Shown: positions 44,301 through 51,830, counted from the stretch's first letter. The stretch: DNA of 64,000 nt from UBA4408 sp002389785 (GCA_035438985.1 DAORJK010000004.1:1-64000); one strand, 5' to 3'. Notes: generated by a model not told the origin, from the sequence alone. Numbers and translations are program-made.

Positions 44301-45941
44301 GTAAATGTTTCGGGCACTAATAACATTTGTTACAGATCGATTATTAAAATAGCAATTATTCTTGCTAAGAAATTTACTAAAACTTTCCTTTTCGATATTT
44401 GACGTTTCAAAAACTGCGATATCAATAACTAAATCATATTCAATACTAAAAAGCTTTGGATGGGCTTCCGAGAAAATGTTTTTATTACTAAGATGCAATC
44501 CTGAATCAATAAAAGTTTTATTACTGATAATATCAAGTTTAATTTCAGGAAAAACAAGGTCTTGATAATCTTTACTCAATTTAGTGAGTTTATTGAACAT
44601 TTCACTCAAATCGGCAAATGCAAGCGCAGAGCAAGGAATGTCCTTTTCTTCAACTAATATTTTCCATTCTTTACTTCTAATATCTAATTTGTCAGTCATT
44701 AAAGCTTCCAAAATTGTTTTCTGAATCCTTGCAATTGCAATTGGAGAAAAAATAATTTGTAAATGGTTAACTTCAATTTCTGAATAGTTTAAGGGTTTTT
44801 GTTTTGTGATTATTGATTTATACCAAGAAAAGACTTTCTCACAATCAATATTTTTTGCACTTGGATATGAAAAAGTGCCATATTTATCTTCGTTCAATGA
44901 ATAATTAAAAGATTTTTGAAAAACCTCTTCTATAAACGGACTCGCTTTAGTTGGCAAACCACGAGTAATTATATTATTTAAAACAGCTATTATGGGATGG
45001 ATATCATCATAAACATTTGCACCAATATCAAAAGGAGTCGAAGTATCGAAAACCTTTAGCTCATTAAAAACTGATTTCGTCTGATTGTGTTCTTTGAATT
45101 CATAATTAACACAATCCAATTTGTATGCTGCATGAAATTGAACCGAAGGATAAAATTCTATTGGGATTAAATTTCCTTGTTTGTTATATTCTAATTTAAA
45201 AACTTTCGCTTTGTACGTACAAGTAGAGCGTCCTCCGTAATCATATTGTGAGTTTTCATAATTGTAAAGGATAGGTGCATTGTAATAGTTATAAAAAGCA
45301 TCTATTCTTTTGTTATTAGGATTTAAAGGACCAAGAGATATTATATAATTATCATTAACTACTGCTTTTCCAATCTTTGTGGCCAATTCTTTTAAATCAA
45401 TTACTTTGACATCAAGAATATTAGAAAAGATATGAATTACTGGTAACCCCTTCTTTGATTTAATATTCTCATCCTGAACTTTATCAAAAAAATTAGCGTA
45501 GGTGCTTATTAATTTAGCATTTTTGAAATATGAATTAACATGCAATGCAGCGCGTTCTAATGCCTCTTGTGATGGTTCAATTAATGTTATTCTTTTTACA
45601 TTAATATTTAAGCCCAATGAATTAATGTGATCAAACAAACAAACTGTACCAATACCCTGTCCGCATCCCCAGTCAATAATTTCAAAATCATTATGCAAAA
45701 TCTCATTCGGTAAATACTTTACTGCATCTCTTAGTTTGGCTTCATGCATATTTCCAAAAGAGAATAAGTATTGACACAATAATTCATGAGAATCCAATAA
45801 TTCAACACCATGGTTCAGTTTTTCCCATAATTTATCTCTTTCTGGTTTTGGTAAATGAGAAATACTATTTAAAGCAACACCTCTTATTTGTTGAAAAGTT
45901 GGATTTTTTAAACTATTAATTTGTTCGGCATATTGCTTCAT
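41319..45941 (-). CDS. RecQ-type helicase fused to an N-terminal methyltransferase-like domain
   Basis: A 1540-residue fusion. Residues about 60-300 resemble a class I SAM methyltransferase (IIDWGCGQGIGTVCLFDH near 89, then ITLIEPSQEALERA), like Rsm22-type enzymes. A RecQ core follows: Walker A GLLPTGGGKSLTYQL near 608, DEVHCVSEWGHDFR near 720, and EAGRAGRDRK near 1013. A cysteine group (CDDTACGSFTKC, near 1103) stands where RecQ has its zinc site. About 430 C-terminal residues are unassigned. Two stretches of the family are missing or altered: no HRDC domain is obvious. It is 2 bases after the DUF1848 gene, which places it in the large operon. Confidence 0.85.
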   Translation of the reverse strand: MKQYAEQINSLKNPTFQQIRGVALNSISHLPKPERDKLWEKLNHGVELLDSHELLCQYLFSFGNMHEAKLRDAVKYLPNEILHNDFEIIDWGCGQGIGTVCLFDHINSLGLNINVKRITLIEPSQEALERAALHVNSYFKNAKLISTYANFFDKVQDENIKSKKGLPVIHIFSNILDVKVIDLKELATKIGKAVVNDNYIISLGPLNPNNKRIDAFYNYYNAPILYNYENSQYDYGGRSTCTYKAKVFKLEYNKQGNLIPIEFYPSVQFHAAYKLDCVNYEFKEHNQTKSVFNELKVFDTSTPFDIGANVYDDIHPIIAVLNNIITRGLPTKASPFIEEVFQKSFNYSLNEDKYGTFSYPSAKNIDCEKVFSWYKSIITKQKPLNYSEIEVNHLQIIFSPIAIARIQKTILEALMTDKLDIRSKEWKILVEEKDIPCSALAFADLSEMFNKLTKLSKDYQDLVFPEIKLDIISNKTFIDSGLHLSNKNIFSEAHPKLFSIEYDLVIDIAVFETSNIEKESFSKFLSKNNCYFNNRSVTNVISARNIYTTDRIVYRNVVNETQRGRYIEIDETRELLKYFLRLIFRKDNFRAGQLPILNRALQNKSVIGLLPTGGGKSLTYQLAAMLQPGVTLIVDPLRSLMKDQYDSLINAGIDTCAYINSSKSSEENNDSQKRMEESKLQFVFLSPERLAIYKFREKLKNMNNLNVYFSYGVIDEVHCVSEWGHDFRFSYLHLGRNIYNYVPAKNGQVSLFGLTATASFDVLADVERELSGNGAFKLDAETIVRFENSNRLELQYKIEKIEVEFLNEIEALKKSQYATPAQIAAIENRYQSLLNNKLPIPIKISDKWAFFEAKRNFLKEYIKVIPNYLSEIQSSNSIQNIRNAFIARQGNNEGIVTELKTNISKNYYSKNSEYHQAGIVFCPHKNNTGISVNENKESLKKLIPDIGTFSGGDEEEEADNSMENLELFRKNKQPIMVATKAFGMGIDKPNVRFTVNLNYSSSLESFVQEAGRAGRDRKIALSVILLSDYKLARIKSNYPNITFPLSLIKGRWFKPNDLQQIILHYNLNVDEQFIDYLTPENDLVRLFCKEGTNPKYFNFNTCDDTACGSFTKCQLRRVPKEAENWVYKKDLIEILDSNKIKMDKKYIEYQNADYETVMYFYNNSFKGEVIEKQSMNEILRIAKTDVFFGDETETKFNETITVDGFLTTLIKSNIGDEIVSFVKYIKPDPKNGIEGTDTDLAKAIYRMTCIELIEDFTQDYSNSRYRIVCKRKKEGTYYEGLERFLLRYYSENRAKEEIQNVFNINVVSNSNLEKEIFQCLSYLTTFVYDKISVKRKRAIDDMRNFCITGANDSKDWKDTNEDLKDFIFYYFNSKYARLDYKTIDDIAYSLTNDTIEGKESNQEILLKYLKIIDNDFLINKSEPGSTPIDNVKHLQGAVRLLRRSLTDSNPTLSLLNSFCIFFLGTNANENLERELIESYKEGMLGFAERENNLANFWHIFNKYNLLLKPFSSGKLDELMEEITVKIHHNKFKKITSKYLA

Positions 45942-45943
45942 AA

Positions 45944-46963
45944 TTAAAGACCAGTAATAGTGTCCGATAAAGGATTTAATTTATGAGTTTTATAATTTGA
46001 ATGGGCAATTTCAATTGATGTATTTGCATAGCAATATACGCACTCATGAGGACAAGTATTATATTCACCTATATCTTTGCTCATAATACAGCCGCAGGCT
46101 TCTCTCTGGCCTTTATCTTTCATCTTTTTAGTTTTCTCAATGCCCTCTGTTGACTCAAAAAGTGTTGGCTCAATGAACTCTACTCCTAAGAATTTCATCA
46201 GCTCTTTATCATGATGAAAAAGTTTTATCATTAAATCATCGTCAACACATTTATTGTGCATTATTCCGTACTTATTTAATTCGAATTTCTCCGCACAAGT
46301 TGCTAATTCTAAATTCCACTTTTTATTTAAGTTATTCAACCCCTTGGCAAATTCAATCATTGTATCTGCAGTAAATTCAATGTACTCAATATTTCCTTTT
46401 CTTAGGTTACTTTGAACCTTTTTGTAAATTGAAATATCAGCAAAGCTGAATGCTAATTTATTTGTATAAGAATATAATTCCTCTCCAATATTTTCAAGCC
46501 TTCTCAATAATTCAGGTACATCAATATTCTTTGTTAGAATAAGAGGATCAAATCGCCAAACAACCCTTTCTTTCCCTATCCTATTTGATAATTCCTTAAA
46601 TGTTTCAATCCTACTTTCAACTCTTGGTACTTTACCTTCAAATCCATCCTGGTCATAGTCATTCAAAGTAAATTGAAAGTAATAATTCTTAATATGCTCA
46701 TCAAGAAAATCAAGATGCTTAAACATTGGTTTCGGATTTTTGGTCCAAAAAACCACAACGCGGGTGTCTTTAAAAGAAATATAAAGAGGTGCACCATTAA
46801 AAGGATTTTTCCATTTCACATATCCTGCTCTCCACCTGTCAACAAACCAGTCAGCATAAAAAGTAGGAATATCTGTTGAACGACTTGCAGAAATAATCAC
46901 AGGTGTTTGAGCAAAAACCATTTCACCTTGTTCATTTACTATTTCTGTTTTATTCGAGGTCAT
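45944..46963 (-). CDS. DUF1848 family protein
   Basis: A 339-residue protein. The family's N-terminal motif SASRSTDIPTFYADWF and the barrel-like strands after it (VVFWTKNPKPMF, YYFQFTLNDYD and VWRFDPLILT) are clear. The C-terminus carries the cysteine cluster CGCIMSKDIGEYNTCPHECVYCYA (written here only in part as CGC...CPHECVYC), a CxxxCxxC-type iron-sulphur motif like that of radical SAM enzymes but at the opposite end of the protein. Some annotations relate the fold to spore photoproduct lyase; no activity is established. It overlaps the AlkB-like gene by 4 bases. Confidence 0.85.
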   Translation of the reverse strand: MTSNKTEIVNEQGEMVFAQTPVIISASRSTDIPTFYADWFVDRWRAGYVKWKNPFNGAPLYISFKDTRVVVFWTKNPKPMFKHLDFLDEHIKNYYFQFTLNDYDQDGFEGKVPRVESRIETFKELSNRIGKERVVWRFDPLILTKNIDVPELLRRLENIGEELYSYTNKLAFSFADISIYKKVQSNLRKGNIEYIEFTADTMIEFAKGLNNLNKKWNLELATCAEKFELNKYGIMHNKCVDDDLMIKLFHHDKELMKFLGVEFIEPTLFESTEGIEKTKKMKDKGQREACGCIMSKDIGEYNTCPHECVYCYANTSIEIAHSNYKTHKLNPLSDTITGL

Positions 46964-47595
46964 TTAATTTCTCTAAAAGTTAAGTTTATTCTCTCACCAA
47001 CTACTTTACTTGTTTTTGGAACCTGATGTTGCCAAAAATGCTGCAAGGCACCTTGCATTATTAGCAGACTTCCGTTTGTCAATTCTATTTCCAATTTTTC
47101 CTTAGTTTTTATATGTCTTAATTGAAATTTACGTGTTGCCCCAAAATTTACTGAAGCGATTACTGGATTAATTCCTAATTCCTTCTCAGCGTCTGTATGC
47201 CATGAAATTGAATCATTTCCATCTCTATAAAGATTAAGTAGCACACTATTAAAAACTGTTTTAGAGATTGGTTCAATTTTTTCTTTAATAGTTTTAATTT
47301 CGGCAGTCCAAGGATGAGGTTGTAGTGTAATTCCAGAAAATGAATAAGGCTTATCATTGTTTCCATACCAAGCAGTTAATCTAGGGAAATCTATTTTCTT
47401 ACCATACATATTCATTGACTCCTGCTTCCACAATATATTATCACGCAGATTTTTCAGAAGCAAATCACACTCTGATTTGGAAAAATAATTTCGATAGAAA
47501 ATATACTCTCCGTCTGCTATAATATTCAACCCTTCCTTGACAAAATTGCTAGATTCAGGTGTATTTGGATTACCGAAAATATCAAATTGAATCAT
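46960..47595 (-). CDS. AlkB-like 2-oxoglutarate/Fe(II) dioxygenase
   Basis: A 211-residue protein. The iron ligands lie in ISWHTDAEKELG (HxD near 130-132) and in the distal His of ALQHFWQHQVPK, and the 2-oxoglutarate-binding RxNLTFR sits near the C-terminus (GERINLTFRE). PRLTAWYG is the typical AlkB substrate-side motif. These enzymes remove alkyl groups from nucleic-acid bases by oxidation. It is the first gene of the long minus-strand operon and overlaps DUF1848 by 4 bases, so the two are translated together. Confidence 0.88.
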   Translation of the reverse strand: MIQFDIFGNPNTPESSNFVKEGLNIIADGEYIFYRNYFSKSECDLLLKNLRDNILWKQESMNMYGKKIDFPRLTAWYGNNDKPYSFSGITLQPHPWTAEIKTIKEKIEPISKTVFNSVLLNLYRDGNDSISWHTDAEKELGINPVIASVNFGATRKFQLRHIKTKEKLEIELTNGSLLIMQGALQHFWQHQVPKTSKVVGERINLTFREIK

Positions 47596-47716
47596 GATTT
47601 ATTAGAATGGTTGAGTGTTTGTATTAAAAATAAAGCTACAAAATTTGAAGAGCTATCATATCCTATTCATTTATTTTTATGCACAATTTATAAATAAATG
47701 TTTGCTCTAATGCAGT

Positions 47717-48232
47717 TCAATCGAATTGGGTACTAAACTTTATAGCTTTAAGATAAAAAATCTGTGCATACTGCATCAATCCCACATACTTCCCAAAAGT
47801 ACTCAACTTCATCGTGCTAGCGCATTTTGGGCAAGTTTTTTTTTCATACCATTTTACCAAGTGTAATCCTCTGCAATGCGGGCAGCTGTGCTCTTCAATG
47901 GATTTAAAAAAATAGGCACGCACGGCAATTTCACGGGCATTTTCGTATTCACGTAAAATTTTATGGTAGGCTTTTTTGTCTTCTTCTTTCCCGAGTAATT
48001 TTTTAATAGGGCTCATTTCGGGTGCTTTGGGATACTGCGAAAAAAACTCCATTCGATCAAAATCTTCATCTATCTCAAAATTATTTTTCCCCTTTAAACT
48101 AATGTCCAAAACAAGTTTACAATTGGTGCAAAGACAAGTTTCTGAAAAGCTGTGCCTACCTTGATCACTTTTTCCCGAAACAACGCAGGTGTAATTGCAG
48201 GTAGGACATTTATATTCATTTTTTGAACCCAT
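47717..48232 (-). CDS. Zinc-ribbon protein
   Basis: A 171-residue soluble protein with two cysteine-rich ends. CPTCNYTC and CLCTNC (Cys9, Cys12, Cys16, Cys33, Cys35, Cys38) open the protein and SCPHC/CPKC close it, around a helical middle (KKAYHKILREYENAREIAV). I do not recognise the family; nucleic-acid binding is plausible. It is 20 bases downstream of the next minus-strand gene and 121 bases before the AlkB-like gene, so it may belong to a separate small operon. Confidence 0.65.
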   Translation of the reverse strand: MGSKNEYKCPTCNYTCVVSGKSDQGRHSFSETCLCTNCKLVLDISLKGKNNFEIDEDFDRMEFFSQYPKAPEMSPIKKLLGKEEDKKAYHKILREYENAREIAVRAYFFKSIEEHSCPHCRGLHLVKWYEKKTCPKCASTMKLSTFGKYVGLMQYAQIFYLKAIKFSTQFD

Positions 48233-48252
48233 TGAATTTTTCCCTTTTAAAG

Positions 48253-48648
48253 CTAATTAACAAAAAAGGCAGTCTCTTCAAAGAGTTGAGCATACTGGCT
48301 CATTTCAAAATAGCCAAGCAAAAAAGGGCAATTTTGCCGCTCTTTTATAAACCAATGCGGATTAAAATTGCTGTTAACCTGCACCACCGAAAAAGTGAGA
48401 ATACCATTAGAAGCGCTGTATTTATCTTTTAGCAAATAGGAAGAATTTGGATACAATTCGTAACTATACAAGTGAGGTAGTTGCTTCATTATTTCGTCTT
48501 CACTCATTAAGCAAAAGCGGTCTTGCAATTGAGTTAAAAACTGCTTGGCTTTTTCATAGTTAAACTCATAGCTCACAATAAAGCCTTTTACTTTAGCCAC
48601 TTCTACAACAAGGATGTAATTGGGTTTTTTGAGCGTTTGTATTTTCAT
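48253..48648 (-). CDS. Hypothetical protein
   Basis: A 131-residue protein of mixed alpha/beta pattern (YILVVEVAKVKGFIVSYEF; LTQLQDRFCLMSEDEIMKQL) with no recognisable family, signal peptide or membrane segment. The frame opens at a TTG at 48684; the ATG at 48648 is chosen. It is paired with the downstream zinc-ribbon gene. Confidence 0.55.
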   Translation of the reverse strand: MKIQTLKKPNYILVVEVAKVKGFIVSYEFNYEKAKQFLTQLQDRFCLMSEDEIMKQLPHLYSYELYPNSSYLLKDKYSASNGILTFSVVQVNSNFNPHWFIKERQNCPFLLGYFEMSQYAQLFEETAFFVN

Positions 48649-48969
48649 TTTATACTTATATAAATTGCCCCTCGGCTTCTGCAATTAGGGTATGTATATC
48701 CGCTCTTAGATTGAACAAATAAATAGGTATGAAATGCAGTTGTTCCAAATTTCCTAGAAATGCTGTTTAGCAAATTTAGAAAGTTTAGGATAACAATGTT
48801 TAAAAATAAAGTTCAGTTTAAATACAAACCGAGTCCAGATCAGATACCCACAAGACAACTATTCGATAAAAATTTGTGTTACCTCAGTGATAACGATGAG
48901 TCTTGGAATTAATTGCAGCAAGAATGGTGTTTTACTCGAATTTTATACGAGTGATTTATTCTTATTTCT
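48649..48969. other. Intergenic stretch, 321 bases, no gene seen
   Basis: AT-rich sequence between two minus-strand hypothetical genes. I see no reading frame, tRNA, hairpin terminator or repeat in it. It should contain the promoter for the 48253-48648 gene. Confidence 0.5.
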
Positions 48970-49617
48970 TTATGATTTGTTAATGGTAAATTCATTAAAA
49001 CAAAAATCCCAAGCCTCATCTAATGCCGGCCTTGTAAATTTTGAATTAGGATGTGGAAGAAAATAAATTTTCACCCTTTCATTCCGATTTAAATAACCTT
49101 TTTCTACAAATAATGTTTTTTTATTTGACTTGATTTCCTTTTTGAATAAAGGTTCATAATTGGTGCTTATAAGATAATTGTAAGCAATTTTTGAAAAACA
49201 AAGAATTTGCCTTGGTCTTACTTCATTAATGAGTTTATTGAATATGGGTATTGTTAATTTTATATGTTCGGGCAAAAGTTCTCTGTCACTAGGTGTTCTG
49301 AAAAAGCAAAAATTTGATTGAACAATTTTATTGAAATCCTCTGGTTTTAAATAGGTTTTTAATCTACCATGAAGTCGGCTAAATGAGCCAAGCTCTCCTT
49401 TAATCGAATATAATTCATCAAATGATTTAATGGGCATGCTTTTTTGGGGCTCATGTGGTTCTTTGCCAACTCCCCAATTTAAACCAATTAGCAAGGTACA
49501 ATTGTCAAAAATGCGGGTTGATGCAATAGAATAAAACCATCCCGAATTACTTAAAGAAGAAGATTCATAAGCTAGCTTGGTTTCATTTAGTATTACTGAA
49601 AATATTTTCTCTTCCAT
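48970..49617 (-). CDS. Uracil-DNA-glycosylase-superfamily-like protein
   Basis: A 215-residue protein. CTLLIGLNWGVGKEP (about 37-51) occupies the place of UDG motif I, and IYFLPHPNSKF (about 185) that of motif III. The spacing and an alpha/beta order (ILCFSKIAYNYLI between them) suggest the UDG fold. The usual catalytic Asp/His pairs are not identifiable, so it may bind rather than cut DNA, or be a divergent enzyme. It stands alone between the zinc-ribbon pair and the AbiE pair. Confidence 0.5.
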   Translation of the reverse strand: MEEKIFSVILNETKLAYESSSLSNSGWFYSIASTRIFDNCTLLIGLNWGVGKEPHEPQKSMPIKSFDELYSIKGELGSFSRLHGRLKTYLKPEDFNKIVQSNFCFFRTPSDRELLPEHIKLTIPIFNKLINEVRPRQILCFSKIAYNYLISTNYEPLFKKEIKSNKKTLFVEKGYLNRNERVKIYFLPHPNSKFTRPALDEAWDFCFNEFTINKS

Positions 49618-49758
49618 ATTTCATGTTTTTTACCACATTGTGACGATTCACTAATTTTTGAACCGGAGTTACAAGGAGCAATAGATAAAATCAAAGAGTT
49701 CCAAACTGTAATTTAGCAAAATGAATAGTAATTAATTCGCGGGCTATCTTCTTTAACT

Positions 49759-50703
49759 TCATTGAAGCCGTTTCATTAGTTCCTTAAATCGCCCAGCAAC
49801 TTTCTTTTCATCTGGTATTGGCGTATATGCCAATACAGAAAGTTCTGTTTTATAAGTCTCTTTGACTTGTTTCCAAACGTTTTCAAAATCATTTATCAAG
49901 GGTGATTCTTTAAGTGATTTATTTTTCCACCCTATTGGTTCATCAAACATTTCTTTGTCGTGTTTCAGGATTTTCTCAAATTCATTTTTGAATTTGTTTG
50001 ACTTAACAAATTCAATGCATTCAGCATCGTTCATTAAAAAATATAAATCATAAAAGTGTCTTATTTTTTTAGCAATGCTTTCCGCCGGATTGCTTTCAAA
50101 TGAAACACGAATCAATGAAACCGTTTTCTCCATGAGGGTTTGTTCTTTATTAAGTACATTGACTTCAAAAGGCTCAAGCTTAAACTGCTCAATATATTTT
50201 TCATTTTTGGATTGGGTTAAAAAATCAAACATTAAACTTTTTATTGAAAGCCGTTTAAAAGGAAACGGATTTGCAAACGAATTTACTTCTACAATTAATT
50301 TGTTGCTTTGATTTTTTGCCTTCGTACTCTCATATTCAAATACCGACTTCCGAAACCTCGAACCTTTGCTGGTCACACCAGCAACTTGCAACTCACTCAA
50401 GTCTTTGGTCATTTCCTTTTCGATGCTTCGGATAATGCTTTTTATTTCGTTTCCCGTTTTTGCATTATTGTTAATAAGGGCAATATCCACATCTTCTGAA
50501 AAGCGTTCTATTAATTCATACCCTTTAGACAAAGATGTACCACCTTTAAAAACTGATTCAGATTCGAATTTACTTTCTGACAAACGCTTTAGTACAACGG
50601 TTATCCAGTAATCTTTTTCTATGAAAAGGGGATTTATTTTCAGTTCAGCTGCCGTGAGATTTATCAACTCATGAAATAAAATTTTTTCTAAATGCAATGT
50701 CAT
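49759..50703 (-). CDS. abiEii: AbiEii/AbiGii-family nucleotidyltransferase toxin
   Basis: A 314-residue protein. The nucleotidyltransferase motif FKGGTSLSKGYELIERFSEDVDIAL holds GGTSLSKG at 54-61 and the DxD pair Asp71/Asp73. AbiEii toxins of type IV toxin-antitoxin systems transfer nucleotides (to tRNA in studied relatives) and abort phage infection. The ATG at 50703 overlaps the antitoxin stop by four bases; the Met at 50715 would lengthen the overlap. It is downstream of its antitoxin, the standard order. Confidence 0.92.
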   Translation of the reverse strand: MTLHLEKILFHELINLTAAELKINPLFIEKDYWITVVLKRLSESKFESESVFKGGTSLSKGYELIERFSEDVDIALINNNAKTGNEIKSIIRSIEKEMTKDLSELQVAGVTSKGSRFRKSVFEYESTKAKNQSNKLIVEVNSFANPFPFKRLSIKSLMFDFLTQSKNEKYIEQFKLEPFEVNVLNKEQTLMEKTVSLIRVSFESNPAESIAKKIRHFYDLYFLMNDAECIEFVKSNKFKNEFEKILKHDKEMFDEPIGWKNKSLKESPLINDFENVWKQVKETYKTELSVLAYTPIPDEKKVAGRFKELMKRLQ

Positions 50704-51428
50704 TGTATATTCCAATTTTGAGCTGTTGGTAAATCACTATTTATTATTCCTAGTTTATACGTGGTTGAAGGATTTAAACTTTTCTTTAGAGAATCTAACT
50801 CAAATTTTTTGATAAAAGTAGTTTCAATAATTGCACCTAACAATGCCCTTACCCTTGGAGGATAGTGCAAAGCATAACGGATTAAATTCTTAATATCTTG
50901 GTTTTCAAATACCTTAATTTTGGGTATTAAAATCTTTATTGCTTGCGTTGCCGATGTGTCGGGTATAGATTTAATATCTTTTAATGCATCCAAAATTCCT
51001 AATAGTTGATAATTGTTTTCTGTTGGCTCTACATACGATTTTACGGAGCTTACTTTTAACCAACCAATGTCTATTTTTTTTCTACTTCGGTTGGTTGCGA
51101 CCTTTGTTTTAAAAGCGATTTGAGTTGTTAAATTTAATTGATTGTATAATTCATAACCGGTAACATAGCCTACGCGTTTGTTGTCTTTATACAAATAGTT
51201 CTGAAGTATACTTGAATAGTTTGGGGGCATTGCGCCAAAAATTGACATTTCGGGTTTATAATACAATCCTTTAGAAACCCTTTTAATCACTCCTTTTTTT
51301 TGAAGTCGCTCCAATGCTTTTGCAGCTGTAAAAAAATTAGTAGAGGCAATATCTAGTTGACTATAACCAAAAGGCTCGCCCTCTGGTATATTTTTTAACT
51401 TCTCTCGAATTTGTTCTGTAACTTTCAT
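50700..51428 (-). CDS. AbiEi-type antitoxin (DUF6088)
   Basis: A 242-residue protein. The N-terminal winged helix covers about 1-75 (IPEGEPFGYSQLDIASTNFFTAAKALERLQKKGVIKRVSKGLYY), and the DUF6088-type body follows (GYVTGYELYNQLNLTTQIAF). AbiEi represses its own operon and counters AbiEii. A near-consensus promoter ends almost at the start codon (see separate entry), so the mRNA may be leaderless. It is the gene nearest the right end of the island. Confidence 0.9.
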   Translation of the reverse strand: MKVTEQIREKLKNIPEGEPFGYSQLDIASTNFFTAAKALERLQKKGVIKRVSKGLYYKPEMSIFGAMPPNYSSILQNYLYKDNKRVGYVTGYELYNQLNLTTQIAFKTKVATNRSRKKIDIGWLKVSSVKSYVEPTENNYQLLGILDALKDIKSIPDTSATQAIKILIPKIKVFENQDIKNLIRYALHYPPRVRALLGAIIETTFIKKFELDSLKKSLNPSTTYKLGIINSDLPTAQNWNIQ

Positions 51429-51432
51429 ATTG

Positions 51433-51462
51433 CAAAGATAGCTATTTTAATACAAAAGTCAA
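51433..51462 (-). promoter_or_regulatory. Promoter of the AbiE operon
   Basis: On the minus strand, a TTG at 51462-51460 is followed after 19 bases by TATCTTTG at 51440-51433, a full match to the Bacteroidota -33/-7 pattern. Transcription would start at or within a few bases of the ATG at 51428. Confidence 0.75.
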
Positions 51463-51572
51463 GTAAACGATGTAAAAAACTTGACATTAATAATTACTTC
51501 TCCTCATTTTTTCTAAAATTGCGAACGATTTAAGTACAGGTGTATTTAAAAATTAAATTAAGAACGATTCCA

Positions 51573-51609
51573 GCCGAGTCCATGTTCGATGCCTAGTCGG
51601 ACAACAAAA
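51573..51609 (+). repeat. Right attachment-site repeat: displaced 3' end of tRNA-Gln
   Basis: GAGTCCATGTTCGATGCCTA continues into GTCGGACAACAAAA. It matches the 3' end of the tRNA-Gln at 18557, exactly over the last 18 bases and imperfectly in the T arm. The 5' two-thirds of a tRNA is absent. Orientation is the same as the intact tRNA, as expected for the right junction of an element inserted at the tRNA 3' end. Confidence 0.75.
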
Positions 51610-51648
51610 CCCCTCGTAAATGTAAAATTTTCGAGGGGCTTTTCTTTT
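51606..51648 (+). terminator. Terminator beside the displaced tRNA end
   Basis: CCCCTCG (51610-51616) pairs with CGAGGGG (51632-51638), flanked by AAAA and a CTTTTCTTTT tract. It may be the original terminator of the tRNA-Gln gene before integration. Confidence 0.7.
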
Positions 51649-51830
51649 GTGGTGATGAGCTTGTTAGTTTTTCAGGTTGTGATATTGATAAGCCTTGTTG
51701 TTTAAACAAACCGGGTTTCATTTTTTTCTTTTTAATGCCCGAATTTGGTGACAACTGGATAGAGGCTGATTCTTTATCAGAAGCCTTAAGCAATGAAAAC
51801 CCTTCACTATTAATATCAATTTACAGCTAC

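Noticed and set aside
24449..47595. BREX or classical DISARM
   Set aside because: There is no PglZ, BrxC or Lon-like gene for BREX, and no separate DrmB or PLD-type DrmC for classical DISARM; Druantia's other genes are also missing.
51573..51609. A second tRNA gene
   Set aside because: Only the 3' end is present, no D or anticodon arm can be formed upstream, and the T arm no longer pairs.
51593..51793. 66-residue minus-strand frame
   Set aside because: It overlaps the displaced tRNA end and the terminator hairpin, and its sequence is low-complexity Ser/Lys/Pro.
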